From Kudoa neothunni (lineage: Eukaryota; Cnidaria), in contig OZ199840.1 in the NCBI GenBank assembly GCA_964304625.1, forward strand, positions 6,758,001 to 6,822,000: a stretch of 64,000 bases of DNA. The letters run 5' to 3'. Positions within the stretch are counted from its first letter, which is position 1, and each line of letters starts with the position of its first letter. The position numbers and the translations under genes were made by a program. Shown one piece after another: positions 20,888-34,034 of this stretch. The notes below the pieces were generated by a model that was not told the DNA's origin, ran no database searches, and saw only the letters and a program-made list of their open reading frames with translations.

Positions 20888-23629
20888 CAGTGTTTCCCAA
20901 CCTTTTTTTGCCTCGCCCCACTTTCCGTTTAAAAAAATCGCGGCGCTCCACCACACTAAAATCCATGTAATATTAATGAAAATGTAGCTTTTAAACGGGT
21001 TTTTGATAGGGTATCAATATGGATATTTGAAACGAATAGACTTAAATATTGAAAAACAACGAATACATTTGAATACTATGATATTTTTGAAAAACTTCGA
21101 TATAATAATTATTTTTACACTTCACTGTTAGAAAATTTTCTAATATATTATTAGATTTTATTAAATATTAAACGTACTTTTAAATAGACTTATACTAAGT
21201 GTATTCTTTATCATAAATTTCGAAATGCGTATAAAAGAGAAGTATCACAACCACTACTAAACAATATTAATTATACGTTGAGTCATTACGAACTGACTAA
21301 CAAAACTATACCTACGAGAAAAATACATAAAACTAAAATATTTATTAAATAATCTCTAAGCCAAAGTTTGAATATATTTGTTTAATGAGATCCCTGTCCT
21401 TGACGTAGACGGCACAAGCCCTCTATTCGCCGAGAAAGTTTTGATAAGGCCAGACGTAAATCTCCTCTTTTTGTAATATCAAGGCGGTTTCTTCTGGTAC
21501 TTAACAAATTTCCGACTGCACTGAATCCACATTCTACAAGATACGATGAAGGAAAAGGGATTAACATTTCTTTAGCTGCGTAGAAAGTAATTGGGTATTT
21601 CTTTTCAACATCCGCTGAAAGCCACATATCTATTCCTTTTATTCTATATAACGCACCCATACATTCGTCATGCTGTATTTCAAGCAATTCTTGCTGATAT
21701 TGAAACTCAGCCTCGGAAACATCATTCCTTTCAAGTCGAAAAATCTGTTGTTAAAATCCATTATTAACGTACTTAAATGGGCTGTAATTATTTTTAGGGC
21801 ATAGCAAGATACTTCACATTTATTTAACCAACAAAAATGACTAAAAATACGCTGAGATGCATTTTTGTAGCAAAGTTCGAGAAACGAAATGAATCTAAAA
21901 ATTTTCGCTTTTGCGTCGACAAGAGTTACATTTGCTCCTTGGAGTTTAGAATTTAAAATGCAGTCTCTCAAAGATGTCGGCTAAATAACTAACAAAGGCC
22001 TTTCCCACCGCTTGTAGTAAGATAGTTCATTTCAGGTTTGCCGTCTAAGAATTCACTTACCTGATCAAACAACTCTATGAACCTCTTAAGGCAATTTCCA
22101 TTCGACAACCACCTAATTTCAGTATATAGCAATAAACGAATGTGATCGGCATTATGATCTTTGCAAAATTCCTTGAATAATCTTTCAGCTTTGGGATTTG
22201 TTTTAATAGAGTTAACACATTTGATCACATTCTGTAATATTTCATTAAGAGGAGGAGACAATTTGTTTGCCACTAGATTTTCTCGATATATTACGCAATG
22301 GACTATTATTAACTTCGAATTTTCATCTTTAAGAAGCTTTGAACATCCATTTTTTGTTCCCATCATAGCAGGAGCACCGTCAGAGCAGCACATGACAACA
22401 AATTGGCAATCGGTATTTTATTTGACACAAAATAATTTTTCACCACAGTATAGATATCTTTTGCTGTTGTCGTTGTATCCAATGATTTACAAAAAAACAT
22501 TTCTTCACAAAATTGTTCTTTGTCAATACATCTTACATAAGCCAGTAGAAGAGCTTCGCTGTCTCGAATTGTGGATTCATCCAACTGTAATGAAAACTTC
22601 TTTGTTTGTAGATTTTCAATAAGTTGAGCTTCGACGTCTTTAGACATCTCATCAATTCGACCAGAAACTATTATTACTAAGAGGCAAAGCCTTAACTTCA
22701 GTATCAATTTTTTGTTGGGCGGTCTTTAAAAAAATTGAAATAGCTGGTTTTATCAAATTTTCACCAATTGTGTGATTCTTTCCGTTTTTTGAAATAAGCA
22801 GCGAGATTTCGTAGCTCGCTTCCAAAGTACGCTTATTTAATCCAAATTGGGAATCAAACATGGATGAAACTTTTTGTCTATTTTCAAACTGCTCTTTAAG
22901 TGACACAAAATATTTCAACCCTGAACAAACATTATTGGGATGTTTTGCTTTTAAATGCGCGTCTAGTCTGCCAGCCTTCATGGACTCATTACTCAAGACC
23001 TGACGACATATTAAACAAAAAGGTCTGCTTTCATCAAGGCTATATGCTATATGGTATAAAACCAAAACTCGAAAATTCTGAAGAATAACGGCGGGTTTTC
23101 CTCTTTCCATCGTTATCCACTGGTAAAAAATAGATTTGAGCTTCGCGAAATAAAGAGCAAACAAGTGTTCACAATTCGATGATACACGAATGTTCAATCG
23201 GTAGACACTTGAATAAATCTGAGTCGGTGCAGATTCAATCGAATCGAAGTTTTGAAATTCATAATTATCAAATTCTATTTATCTTTAGTCAAAAGGGGGC
23301 CATAATCAATCGTAATATGAAATTCTTTTCGGGATTAATATATTTGACGACACTTTTAGTCTTAATATTCTAATTGAGAACAGAAATAATATTTTATTCA
23401 ATTTATGAACTGAATAATTCAAGTGCTAACGATCATTCGAATAATTCCTTATTCAAATTTTAAAAGAAATATAAAGAAAGCCAAATTATAAATATTCTAT
23501 AAACGCTTGTTCCCCATTAATAATTGCTTCCCCTAGTGGCGTCCATTATGCCTTCAAAATTTTCTGCGCCCCACCAAAATTTCCCCATGACCCACCGGTG
23601 GGGCGTACGCTCCACATTGGGAAGCACTG
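20888..23629 (-). mobile_element. hAT element of the Buster/ZBED type
   Basis: The left end CAGTGTTTCCCAACC and the right end, read inward as CAGTGCTTCCCAATG, are imperfect inverted repeats (12 of 15 bases). Both are followed by Cys- and Gly-rich looking GC patches (CGCCCCAC, GCCCCACCGG). The flanking 8-mers (CATTAAGG and ATATAGAG) do not match, so the target duplication has decayed. The transposase gene occupies 21382-23197 on the minus strand. Confidence 0.85.
21382..23197 (-). pseudogene. hAT (Buster/SCAND3-like) transposase, several frameshifts
   Basis: Consecutive minus-strand pieces give the domains in order. First is a BED-like zinc finger (FCLICRQVLSNESMK, HLKAKHP). Next comes the typical GENLIKPAI segment, then KFSLQLDESTIRDSEALLLAYVR (shown in part), which holds the first catalytic Asp. 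CCSDGAPAMMGTKNG holds the second, and EIRWLSNGNCLKRF contains the RW motif. The hAT dimerisation C-terminus is YLVECGFSAVGNLLSTRRN followed by LRLALSKL. The pieces lie in different frames, with breaks near 22700, 22370, 21980 and 21650, so the gene is dead. The closest relatives are the ZBED5/SCAND3-type hAT proteins, judged by the LSNE.MK finger and by GENLI.PA. Confidence 0.88.
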
Positions 23630-24509
23630 ATATAGAGTAAGGAATTCCCTAGGTTTTTCCACACTAGATGATATGTGAAACAAGCTTATCGACTTCATTA
23701 TGTACAAATAATAAGTATCGGAATTCATTAAACCCAAAAACGATTTTCATGTTTCATATTCCAACAAAATTTCTTGCTTTGAATTACTTATGAAAACCGA
23801 GCTAGAGGCAGGAGAACCACCAGATCAAATAATACTAATAACAATTGATTTTCGAATTAGTCTTTTTTATTGAACTATACGAGTCGGATATTTTTATTTG
23901 GCTCATTTAATTTTCATCCTTAAATACAGAATTTATTTAAGCGACCATACTTTGTATAGTTTAGTATTACGTTTATATTTATTTTTACGTCTACTAATAT
24001 TTTGGAATAATTATAATAACAATAATTTATTAGAATTATTTATTACTTTATATAAAAATGGTATATATAAGCAGGAATGAATAATAGCTCCAATCATTGA
24101 GTGTTAATTCATGTGGAGTGAAAAGATAATGTTCATCCTGTTTTCAATTATACATAGCAAATTGAGTTAAAAAACATTTTGGTTTTAATTTATTTTAGAA
24201 GTAAATGGAGAAATTTTGGAGTTCAAATATAAATTAAAATAACACAAACATGATTTTAAGACATTTTTTATTGGTATTATTATTTTCGCATTTAAATAAA
24301 AAGAATAATTGAGTCTTGGCATTCACATAGAGGAGGGGGTGTGAAATGAGCGCGGAAATTAGGATGGGGGTACGGATGTAAAATTTGTAGGGAAACAATG
24401 AATTAGACTATCGGAAAAACCCAAGATTCGGTGAAAAAACCAAAGATCGCAATGAAAAGATAATAGAATTATTAAAAATTACAAAAGTTTTCATTTTAAA
24501 CGCGTTTTC
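23630..24509. other. No gene seen
   Basis: AT-rich sequence with a short purine-rich GGAGGGGGTGTG patch near 24330. No coding region or repeat is supported. Confidence 0.4.
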
Positions 24510-24943
24510 TAATTATTGTCGTCAATTGAATCGTCTTCATCTTCACAACCCTCAGTTAGGAAGGTTGTTCTATTTTTCAAATGCTCAAAGTTTCGTTGGC
24601 CCACAGCACCGCAGCTCACATCATATATTAGTTTATTTGTTGGTTGCGACGTCAAACACGTTATTATTTTTTCTTCTGATCAACTTCTTTGTGATAAATT
24701 CACATTTTACAATTTTAGCCTTTAGTGAGTTAGTTGTTTTAGTTTTTACTGTATTCATTAATGAATAAATTCGTTCAACAATTGCAGTAGCTGAAATTTC
24801 AGTCCCTTAGCATATTGATCAAGCCCATATTTAAAATCTACTTTCGACAAATCTTGATTGTAGCGCATATTTTCCCACGCCCTTTTTTGAGCTCCGTTTG
24901 AAATTTCACGCATACTTAAAATAATATACGTCAATAACTTCAA
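24510..24943 (-). pseudogene. hAT transposase C-terminal remnant
   Basis: On the minus strand at about 24660-24800 a frame reads EISATAIVERIYSLMNTVKT and then KTTNSLKAKIVKCEF. The pattern S(A/T)xxVER.FSLMN..KTK.(R)N is the hAT dimerisation domain. Upstream pieces in another frame (RAWENMRYNQDLSKVDFKYG) may belong to it. No other part of a transposase is nearby, so this is a fragment. Confidence 0.5.
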
Positions 24944-25000
24944 AATATGTTATTAAAAAAACTAGCAAATTTTAAGGGACGGCGTTGAAATATCCAAATA

Positions 25001-27027
25001 CAGTCAGTGACCGGTTTTACGTACTTTTAAATATCGCACTTATTTTACAAGTTATATCATGAACAAATAAATAATATATTTACTAACACATTTATTTATA
25101 GAATTTAAATGAAAAAACTTTATATGCACCTAAATTTTGCAATCAAAAATGTCACGTGATTTGCCAATTTTACGCACCTTTTCTGACCAAAATTGGTTTA
25201 TAGTTTTCATAAAAGTGACGTAAATGGCTAATAAAAATAAATCTAAGAATAGAACAATTGAAGAGAAATATAAAAATTATTAAATATTTTCATGGAATCA
25301 ACCTTAAGAGGTGCGAAGGTTGCTACTATAAAACATTTTAATATATCAACAATATCCACTCTTAATGGTATTTTAAAAAAATGAAGAGAAAATTATATAA
25401 ATGTTTGAGGGGGGATTGGTTTGTAAAAATAGGAAAAATCTAAATGATGGCACCAATATTTCCCCTCGATGAAATGTGTCTATAATTGGATATGCTGGGT
25501 GCGATCAAAGAAAATTGAATTAACTGCCACCGACATCATTGATAAGAGAAACGAAATTGCCAGAGAAAAGAATTTACCATCAAATGCAACATACGGTTGG
25601 TTTCGATGTTTTAAATCGAGATTTAATCTCAAAAAAATAAATTTCCATGGCGAAGCGGCTGACATTGACCCATGTACAAGTTCTGAATGGCTTTCTCAAC
25701 TTAAAAAACTTATGTGAAGGATATAGTGATGATTGTATCTATAATATAGATGAAACCGCGTTGTTTTATCAACAACAACGAGGTATATTTTTCCATTTGT
25801 CATACTTGCATATTTTATATAGGTAAAAGTTATGTAAGCTCCATAGAAAGTCATACAAAGGGAACAAGAAAGTCTAAAAAACGAATGACTGTTTTGTTCG
25901 GTGCATCGCTAAGCGGAGAAAAACTTGAACCTTTGGTTATTGGACCTAGTCGAAAGCCCAGATGCTTTAAAAATATAAATAGCCTTCCAGTTTTATATGA
26001 ATCCAACAAGAAGTCTTGGATGACTAGTGAAATCTTCCTAAGATATCTAACTAAAATCAATTCTATTTTCACGAAAAAAAATAAAAATGTTCTAATTTTT
26101 TTAGATAATGCAACCTCTCACCAAAAAACACTATTCAGTAACATAAAGCTGATCTTTTTACCCAAAAATACCACTAGTTTATTGCAACCCCTAGATCAAG
26201 GGATTATTCACTCATTCAAATGTGCATATAAGAGGAAAATGATCAAAAAATATATTTCATGTATTGAGGTGGGATTAGAACCAACTCCACCAACCATTTT
26301 AGATGCGATGATGTTGATTAAACAAGCGTGGGAATGTGCAAGCGTATCCACCATCATAAATTGCTTTCAAAAAGCTGGGTTTTCATCTCGACAACCGGTC
26401 CCTGTCAAAGCTAACAGCATTTTGATATCACCCGACAAAGAGTTTATTGAAATATGTGACATAACTCATCCAAATATATTACAAGAAGAAATTGAGGATA
26501 TGATTGCCGACGAAGCTTCAATAAAGAATATCAATATGGTCCAAACTCTATATTCTGAAAAATTCGATGAGTCTTCAGCTTTAGGTGATAAATTTTCGAG
26601 TTTATATATATTAACTTTATGTAGAGAGTGATGATTATAGTGATGATGAAGCGAATTGTGAAAAAATTGATATTTTGGAAAGAAATTTAATATCATGTCA
26701 GAAGGCTTTGATTTATTTGAAGGAGTTAAAATTATTCTACAAATTTCATAAAGATGATCGATCGGCCATCTTAGCTTCGTTAGAAGAAGATACAATCAAC
26801 ATAATTTCAAGGAACCTTACTCAATCAAAAATAACTGATTACTTCCATTTAAAAAAGGATTAAACGCTATACTATCCCAAATTGGCGCATTCTAATTACG
26901 TTATTTAATAAACAATTGAATATTTTCATTCTGGCCCGCGCATAAAAGTACCTAAAACCGGGCGTGACCAATTTTACGCACTTTTTCCGTGGTCCCGAGG
27001 GGATTACGTAAAACCGGTCAATGACTG
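25001..27027 (+). mobile_element. pogo-type element, full length with TA flanks
   Basis: The element is 2,027 bp and lies between TA at 24999-25000 and TA at 27028-27029. The ends are inverted repeats: CAGTCAGTGACCGGTTTTAC on the left, CAGTCATTGACCGGTTTTAC on the right. Inside each end is a second motif copy (CCAATTTTACGCACCTTTT near 25163 and CCAATTTTACGCACTTTTT near 26968, on the same strand). The transposase gene between them is broken at its 5' end. Confidence 0.92.
25224..26864 (+). pseudogene. pogo transposase gene with short introns, frameshifted
   Basis: The N-terminus MANKNKSKNRTIEEKYKN and a later ATIKHFNISTISTLNGIL belong to a psq-type DNA-binding region, split by frameshifts. The CENP-B-type part follows (KKIELTATDIIDKRNEIAR, YGWFRCFKSRFNLKKINFHG). 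Catalytic Asp residues sit in YNIDETALFYQQ, LIFLDNATSHQ and LQPLDQGIIHSFK. Two GT-AG introns of about 40 nt are visible: one after ALFYQQQR, before SYVSSIESHTKG, and one after ESSAL, before ESDDYSDDEANCEKI. The gene ends in SKITDYFHLKKD at 26864. There is a frameshift near 25717 between the two DNA-binding and catalytic parts, plus damage at the start, so it is not functional as it stands. Confidence 0.88.
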
Positions 27028-27337
27028 TACAATCACAGCATAATAGGAACAATTGAGTAAATCACAATTATCTAGAGGTCGGAAAACAGCGCGCTGCCGG
27101 TGATCGTGATATCTTTTTAAAATTTCGAATAATTTTAATTCTCTCCATTACTAAAGCAATAAATATGACTATTCTACATAATTCTAAAACTTATTGTTTA
27201 TAACTGATCTCAAACAATTAAAAAATCTAAGTTTTATAAATAAACAAAAAACCCAAGGTCTGGGCGCCCTGTGTGGTGTATGCGCCGATGACGCGCGCAC
27301 ACACATGAGGAGGTGCTCCGATCCTAAAGTAGTTCCC

Positions 27338-27806
27338 TTCAACAGATAATCAAAATAGGATTAAGAATGATTTATGTGTAACCCGCATTTTCTCTGAAAT
27401 ATTACCAAGTTTGATCACATTGGAGACATTGATTAAGATTTTAATATTTAATAATTAAAAAAGTAACTCGAATTTCATGTATGAGAGATTCAAATCGGCT
27501 CCCGTTACTACGTGTCATCACGTGACTATGCAGGGCATGCAGAATTTAGTCTGCACACCAAGCTAATACAAAAAATAGAGATGTATGGAATCGCACTGCA
27601 CGTGCCAGTTACGCGCATCTACGTGTGTTATATATAGGAGGCCAGAGGCAGCCGTGATCTGCACATACCTTACCTGAATATTTGAAAATTTTATATTTAT
27701 TTTTGTTAATATGTACATTATACACTTAACTGAAAATTTCTTATCTATATTGGAAGTTGGCAAATCAGATATCGCAGGCTTTAATTTGCCAATGTTTTAC
27801 ATACCT
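27338..27806. repeat. Dispersed repeat, copy 2, with ~110-bp extra segment
   Basis: It is homologous to 5501-5871. Between about 27560 and 27660 it carries about 110 bases that copy 1 lacks. The extra segment is bounded by CTGCACACC (27551-27559) and CTGCACATACC (27659-27669). No transposase fragment adjoins this copy, so it could be a solo end or a short non-autonomous element. Confidence 0.8.
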
Positions 27807-29141
27807 AGCTAGACCCATGAAAATTACTCTACGTCGAGTTATTTTGGACCATTAATGATTTTGATTTATATATTTAAACCAATACTGAGATAAATACAAT
27901 CATTTTTCTATTTTCGTGTTTCATTAATACACATTTATTTTTGAATTTGTGTTATCCTATTAGTTCTCATGTTACATCCTGTAACGTGGGTCAAAAATTT
28001 TCCCACCTAACATATTCCATGGTATGCACTACATACCTTGCATGTCCGGACGTTACGTGCCTAGCTCAGTTCTTAGTTATATTCATAACCACAACATTAA
28101 GCTTAATGTCTTAAGAATAAACACGAATTATCGAAGTCTCATAAGCCCGTACACCCAGGATTTAAATAGATCAAAACTAATGGTAAAGGAAGAAAAATAG
28201 TTTCCACATTATTATCTTTACAGTTCTGCCCACAAATCACCTCAGAAAATGCGACCTGCCGTTCGACATTCTACAATACTCTGATGCAACCCCGAGAACA
28301 CTTAAGTTTTTCCTCACTGATCATAAAAACTACTTTTCTTGATAAGTAGTAACTTGAATTTTAATATAAATAGTATAAGTATTAGTAAAATAAACACTTC
28401 TTCGGTCGTACATCAATATTTGGAAAAATCAATATGGTCCATATATTCCTCAAAGACGAGTTAAAATTGTACACAAAAAACGCCAATTCTCGTAAAATCT
28501 GATGACCACAAAACTACAACGCTCCTTCAAATCCAGACTCATTACAATTGAACTGATAAATACAAAAGTCTACTATCGTTGTTGGTCTCAAAATTAATAT
28601 AAATTTCCACAAAAACACGCACACTCATAAAATATGTTTCGGGCGATTAAGTAGAACAGTAAAATGTAAGCAGAAAGAAAAGTCCGACTTAATACAGGCG
28701 ATAAAAGAGGTTTTATTCATGAAAGACTGTATTTTCAGATTTGAGTTTCAATCTCAGATAAATTTCAACAACTTAAAACAAATCCTACGTAGCATAAAGT
28801 GTCCTAATTCTGATATAAGAATAATTGAATAAAAATGACACACGGTCAAACGCTGTTTCTGCAATTAAATTTATTGAAAGCATGAGGAAAACGCTTCCTC
28901 ACTTATAAAACTTTGCAACTCTGTATATTTTATTTTAATATATAAGTAGATTTATATAAATCCCCTCGCCGAAATCTTAAAGCCACCTATGCAACAGAAA
29001 TCTACGTAACAAGTTGTTTCTGTATAGTCTGCAATGCATTAGATATATGAATCAGATCATCAGTAAATAAGCAAAATTGTCATTCTCAGTGTTTATACGT
29101 ATGTGCATATATTAGATATGCAGAAGGGGGATGTTTATTAT
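27807..29141. other. No gene; downstream of the hnRNP U-like gene
   Basis: AT-rich sequence with only short frames. The part nearest 29141 must include the 3' untranslated region of the minus-strand hnRNP U-like gene. A GC-richer patch directly before it, at 27255-27320, is unexplained. Confidence 0.4.
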
Positions 29142-32100
29142 TCAAGTATAACGTCCTCTAAAAGAGGTTCTTCCAGTGTCTCGAGAACTGCGTAAAGGTG
29201 ACTTTTGAGAGAATCCTCCATAACCACCTCGAGGTTTGGTGCTTTGCTGTGAATTTGTGGAATCCCATTGCCTGCTGGTGTGACTAGACTGTCTTTCATC
29301 GATTGGAAAATCTGAAAACCAATGACTATTTACGAATGAATAAGCAAAAATACTTGATGCGCTAAAATGAGCATTATTACCCCAGCTGGGGTTAGTATGA
29401 GGCGCTGAATTTAATAGAGGGGGAGCAGGAGAAGGACGAGACCTAAATCCTTCTGCGTTGCGAGAGCTGTCTAAACGTGATCTAGATGAGGAATCGACAG
29501 CGCGGAACCGATCAGTGCGATCTCTTCCAAAACCTTCGTTCATTGAAGAACGAGTGCTATCTCTGGGTAAAGGTGCTCTTGAATCTAACGTAAAATCAAT
29601 TATGCTTTGAAGCACACGTAGTACCATAGTCAACAGGATTAGCACGATAACTATGTCCCATTGATGTGCTATCGATAGTGTTTACACGATGAGACCTAGT
29701 TCGATCAACCTCATAATTGTCACTAGGGTAAACTCCGGATTGATCCCTTTGATTGTTTGATGAGTAGGTGGTTCGTACGACAGAGCTTCTGTATGAATCT
29801 CTTGCGGGTGAAACGTTTCTATATCACAACCAATTTCAACCATTATACACACAAGCTGAGATCACCGAAGCACATACATATAACTTCGACTACTATTATC
29901 TCGATAGTGAGATATAGTAGACGGTGGAGGGGGTGGAGGAGGTAAAACTCTAGATGGTGCAGTTCTTTTACGGCTTACATCGTTTCTTCTAGAAAGTGAT
30001 ATATCACCACGGGAATCATATTGATAGGATGTAGGTGGTAGATTGTTGCGAGAATGAAATTCATGGGCTGGTGAATGCGATCGTCGATAGCTTCTAGACG
30101 AGTAGGCGGAAATGGTAGAACTGTGAGAAGAATGTGCTGGTGATCTTTTTGTTGAGGAAAGCGATCTTTGGGACGATTGTTCTGCTGAAGCTCTAAGTTT
30201 AGAATTGAGGTAGCTTACACGATCAATGAGAAGTTTGCGTTGAGATCTATATTTATTGAGTTCTTTGCAGCGGTCCACATCGTATCGGTAGTCATTAAGA
30301 ACGCGCTTAGCTTCTGCGGAAGTAGACCCCTCGTAGACGACCTCAGTGAACCCTTCTTTGGTAGTGGGAAGTGAATAGGTTCGTTTATAACGTAAAATAT
30401 CATTTTCATGGATAGAACGTTCGTCGGAGGTAAAACTCTTTCTATCGCTTTCAGCGTTGGATATTCTATTCTGATATTCGGCAAGATGTGGAATTATGAC
30501 CACAGCTTTTCTGAACGGAAATTTATTAAAATGTTCCATACGTTTTTTTCTGGAGGAAGAATGACAATTCGATTGATCCAATATGCAACAACTGGGTCTT
30601 TTAATTGCCAAACTGGTCAGTTTTGCAATGGCATTAGCAACAACCGATTCCGATAGGCGCACCTTACGAGCTTGACCTATTACCTAAATTATTAAATTAT
30701 GCGTTGCAACTTTATTCATATAAGTTCAACGATTAATTTTATCAATATTAAAAACTTTAACTGACATATTTCTTGTTCAGTAGTATAAACCTGAATGTGC
30801 TACGAAAGCAAAAGCTGCTCCTCCCGCTATTGTTGCAACACTCAAACTGACTGTCAATTATTCGGCTTCAATTTCAACTACTCCAACTTATTATCAACAT
30901 TGTAAGTCGACATTTTAATGCATAAGGGTTATTCTCTCGTGTGATGATATGATGGCTTAACAGCATGTGAAAACTTACTCTCCATCGTTCATACAAGGTT
31001 GAACGACCTATTACGGCATATTGTTTCGACGGATTCGTTTTGAGAAAATTAGAAACCCATGTAGTTTTCCCGCATCCAATTATACCGGACATCATAATAA
31101 CTTCACATTGATCCAACGTTATTGGTGGACTGTTGGGGAATGTGTAATTTTTGATGCCAGCCGAATCGATGGGTAAATAATCACTTTTATCCTGTACGGA
31201 CGTGTTCACCTTGAAATTCACAGCAAATTCCACATTTTTCAGATATATGCAAGGATAGAGGAGTGTGTCTTGAAGAACCTTGGTTCTATCTTCTTCTGCT
31301 GACACCCCAGGCACTTCCGACAAAGTTTCTCCAGACAATGGCAACTTACCCACAATGTCCGTTACAACAGTGCCATTTACACTAACAGTGAATAGGGCTG
31401 GATCACTTGTGGTATCCAAGAAAATACCAACGATATCATTGACTCCAAATTTGGTCGAACTTGACGAAATCACTTTTGAATTCTGATAAAGTTTCCCACC
31501 GCTTTCGAATCCAATAGACTGTGGTGAATCACCAAGGTGGGAGACATTTCTCGTGGTGAAACCAATTCTTAACGCATGATCTGGTATTTCATAAACAGGT
31601 AGATCTACTACATCGAGATTTCGAATGTACTGCAGTCAAAATAAAAATCATTAATGAACAAAAAAAGTTAGTAAATGTGTTTGGAGTACTTTGCATTCGA
31701 AATAAACTTTACATCCTGGTTTAATGCCAAAGTTTGTAGTTGCAGAACACCAAAAATGTGATAGATCATTCTTCGTTAGATTACAGCCTTGTAGACAATT
31801 CGGATTGGTTATGACAAAATTGAGATCGCTATTATCTATGGTACCGAATGGTGAATATCAACAACACACCTCCAACACAATACATGAATCTAACTGAAAC
31901 GTATCGGTCCGAACATCCAACGACAGATGTTCAAAAGCTTCATACTCAAGTTCGTTAGCTGATGGGGGAACAATGGGTTCTTTTTTTATTTTTGCTGGGT
32001 TTGGAGGTTTGTCAGGATGATGATTAGATGAAACTGTTCCAGATGAGGTTTGTTGAACTGTCGAATCTGCTCCCTTGTCAGTTTGACGATCCCTGAAAAA

Positions 32101-32841
32101 TGGTCCAATGAATCAAATTGCATTGTTAAGCTAGTGGGGCATGTGCAACGCGATATATTTTAGCAATTACATCAAATGAACTTTCGAATTGAGGGATGAA
32201 TCTTCTTCATGTTCATCTACTATCTTTATAGCTTCGTTATCGGACGATACTTTCTCTTTATTGTGTAGATTAAATCAATTACTATTGCTAAACACAATCG
32301 ATTGACCGAACAATTCATACCGTAGTCTTCTGGCAGCATTTCTTCCTCGTAATCATTTTCATCTTGATCAGAATATATATATTGAGGTTCATCGTTGAAT
32401 GAATTGATTTCACTGTCTTCATCATGGTTATCCTCATCATCATCATCCTTATGTGTGTCACTTTCATTGGCGGGAGTATTAGTTTCAAATTTTTCTACAC
32501 TCTATTATCAATATATAGGTAGGGTTCAACCAGAAAACATAATCTAAAGCAATAATGCAATGAGGTGTGATATGAACTGAAACATCTGACGAGAAAAGAT
32601 TTTTCATGGTCAATACGCATCATACTATCTTTAAAATGTATAGTAGAACAGTTACGTTGTCTGTAGAGAAAGAGTAAGCAGAGTCATTGAATCCAAGTGC
32701 TGATTGGGTCTTCGTTATGTGATCTTTTAACCTTTGAACTAGGATTGGTTTGGTTCCACTTGAATCTAAGTCGTTTCTTTTGCAGAGTTCGCGCAACTCC
32801 TGCACCTTCAGTTTATTAACGCTTCTAAATTCCGGATCCAT
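29142..32841 (-). CDS. HNRNPU: hnRNP U-like protein (SAP-acidic-SPRY-P-loop)
   Basis: Ten exons join in frame to about 958 residues: 32841-32656, 32501-32321, 32255-32171, 32092-31868, 31828-31690, 31629-30979, 30683-29878, 29818-29616, 29584-29354 and 29311-29142. Only the exon 4/5 junction is ambiguous. Family members bind RNA and scaffold-attached DNA in the nucleus. The order matches hnRNP U: a SAP domain (about 8-42, VQELRELCKRNDL), an acidic region (about 63-122), a SPRY domain (about 220-400, DHALRIGFTTRNV), then an ATPase-like fold with the P-loop GIIGCGKTTW (hnRNP U has GLPGAGKTTW) and CCILDQSNCHSSSRKKRM. FRKAVVIIP also matches. The C-terminus is rich in Ser, Arg, Tyr and Pro, with a run of seven Pro, instead of the long RGG box; only PRGGYGG and SFRGRY remain. 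Introns include one of 31 nt. The symbol indicates the family, since hnRNPUL1/2 share this layout. Confidence 0.92.
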
Positions 32842-33920
32842 TACAGTTCTATATCCCTTGCAATCAAAAATGATCGGAAGTGATCGGCAAATACCACGCT
32901 AGTTTGTTGACAAACTCTGTTGATGTTGGATAGTAACAACACGATTCGGGATTGATATTCCATACGAAATATTTCCTTAATTGCTATTTAAATTTGATAG
33001 AAACGAAAGTTTTATTTGTGGTATCATTAATATTAAATGATCGGATTAACTATTCATCAAGTAATTAATGTGATAACTCATTGTTGTTTCAATAATTTTG
33101 AATAATATTATCCTTATGTATGTTATATGTATATTGATTTATGTATCTATATATATATATATAAAATTGTAGTGTCCGTGTGTGCCCCTAAGTACGCATG
33201 TGCGATATAAAATTTCCCTTTATATATAGATAGATACTTATTAGACTTTTAATAATATAAGATATTTGAAAATTCTTTTATTTGTTTTTAACTTAACAAT
33301 AGTTTAAAAATAATGTAGGAAATTGTAATGTTATAGGTTCTAGGTTGGTCCCGCGGATTATATGCGTGCAAAAATATGATTATCTTTGTTTTTTCATGCC
33401 GACATTTATGAATACAGAATTTCTACAAGCTATTAAGAAAATTTTTAGCGGTTCGAACATAAGTCCTATATCCACGATTTCAATATACATCTCAGGTTAA
33501 AGTGCAGAACAAGTCAATGGATTAGTTATTAATCGCTGCGTTTATTTGCAACATTATTTTTAAGCTATTCAAAACGCTTGATAAGTCGCATTATAAATTC
33601 GAGTAAAGTTGAAATTGTTTTTGTGGTGTATAGCGACAAAAAATGCGAAAAATTAACCAAATTTACATTCCATTATTTAAAAGCCAAACTATAAGCTCAT
33701 AAGTTAGTACAAACTCCATTGACGTTTTCAACTTTGAATAAACTTTCCAGTGAATACAACGAATGTAATTGAAAGGAAAGATTAATGGAAAACGTAATAC
33801 GCTCAACATAATAAATGTAGTCCAGGGAATTCATTGCGAAAGTAATTGTATATTTTTAATGGCAGAGGTTATTGGCAACGTAAAATTTAATCCTAAATGG
33901 CATGCCCGCTTGCGCAAAGA
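32842..33920. other. Upstream region of the hnRNP U-like gene
   Basis: The promoter of the minus-strand gene should lie just above 32841, but no core motif is certain. An (AT)n run occurs at about 33150-33165. No gene is supported. Confidence 0.4.
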
Positions 33921-34034
33921 GAATTTTTAATCTCAGCAACTCAAACTCACAAGCTGGTTACAAATTAAATATAGTCAAAACTAATGCCGCCTGAATATTA
34001 TTTACCGTGTCAATAGCCACTTCCATTTTTAAAT
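33921..34034. repeat. Dispersed repeat block, shared with 43369-43565
   Basis: Segments AATCTCAGCAACTCAAACTC, AGTCAAAACTAATGCCGCCT and TATTATTTACCGTGTCAATA followed by GCCACTTCC recur with few changes at 43369-43434 and 43520-43565. There the order is rotated, as expected if a tandemly repeated unit was copied. Its family is unknown. Confidence 0.65.

Noticed and set aside
33140-33240. Helitron-like end near the (AT)n run
   Set aside because: No TC start, CTRR end with hairpin, or Rep/helicase coding sequence could be identified.
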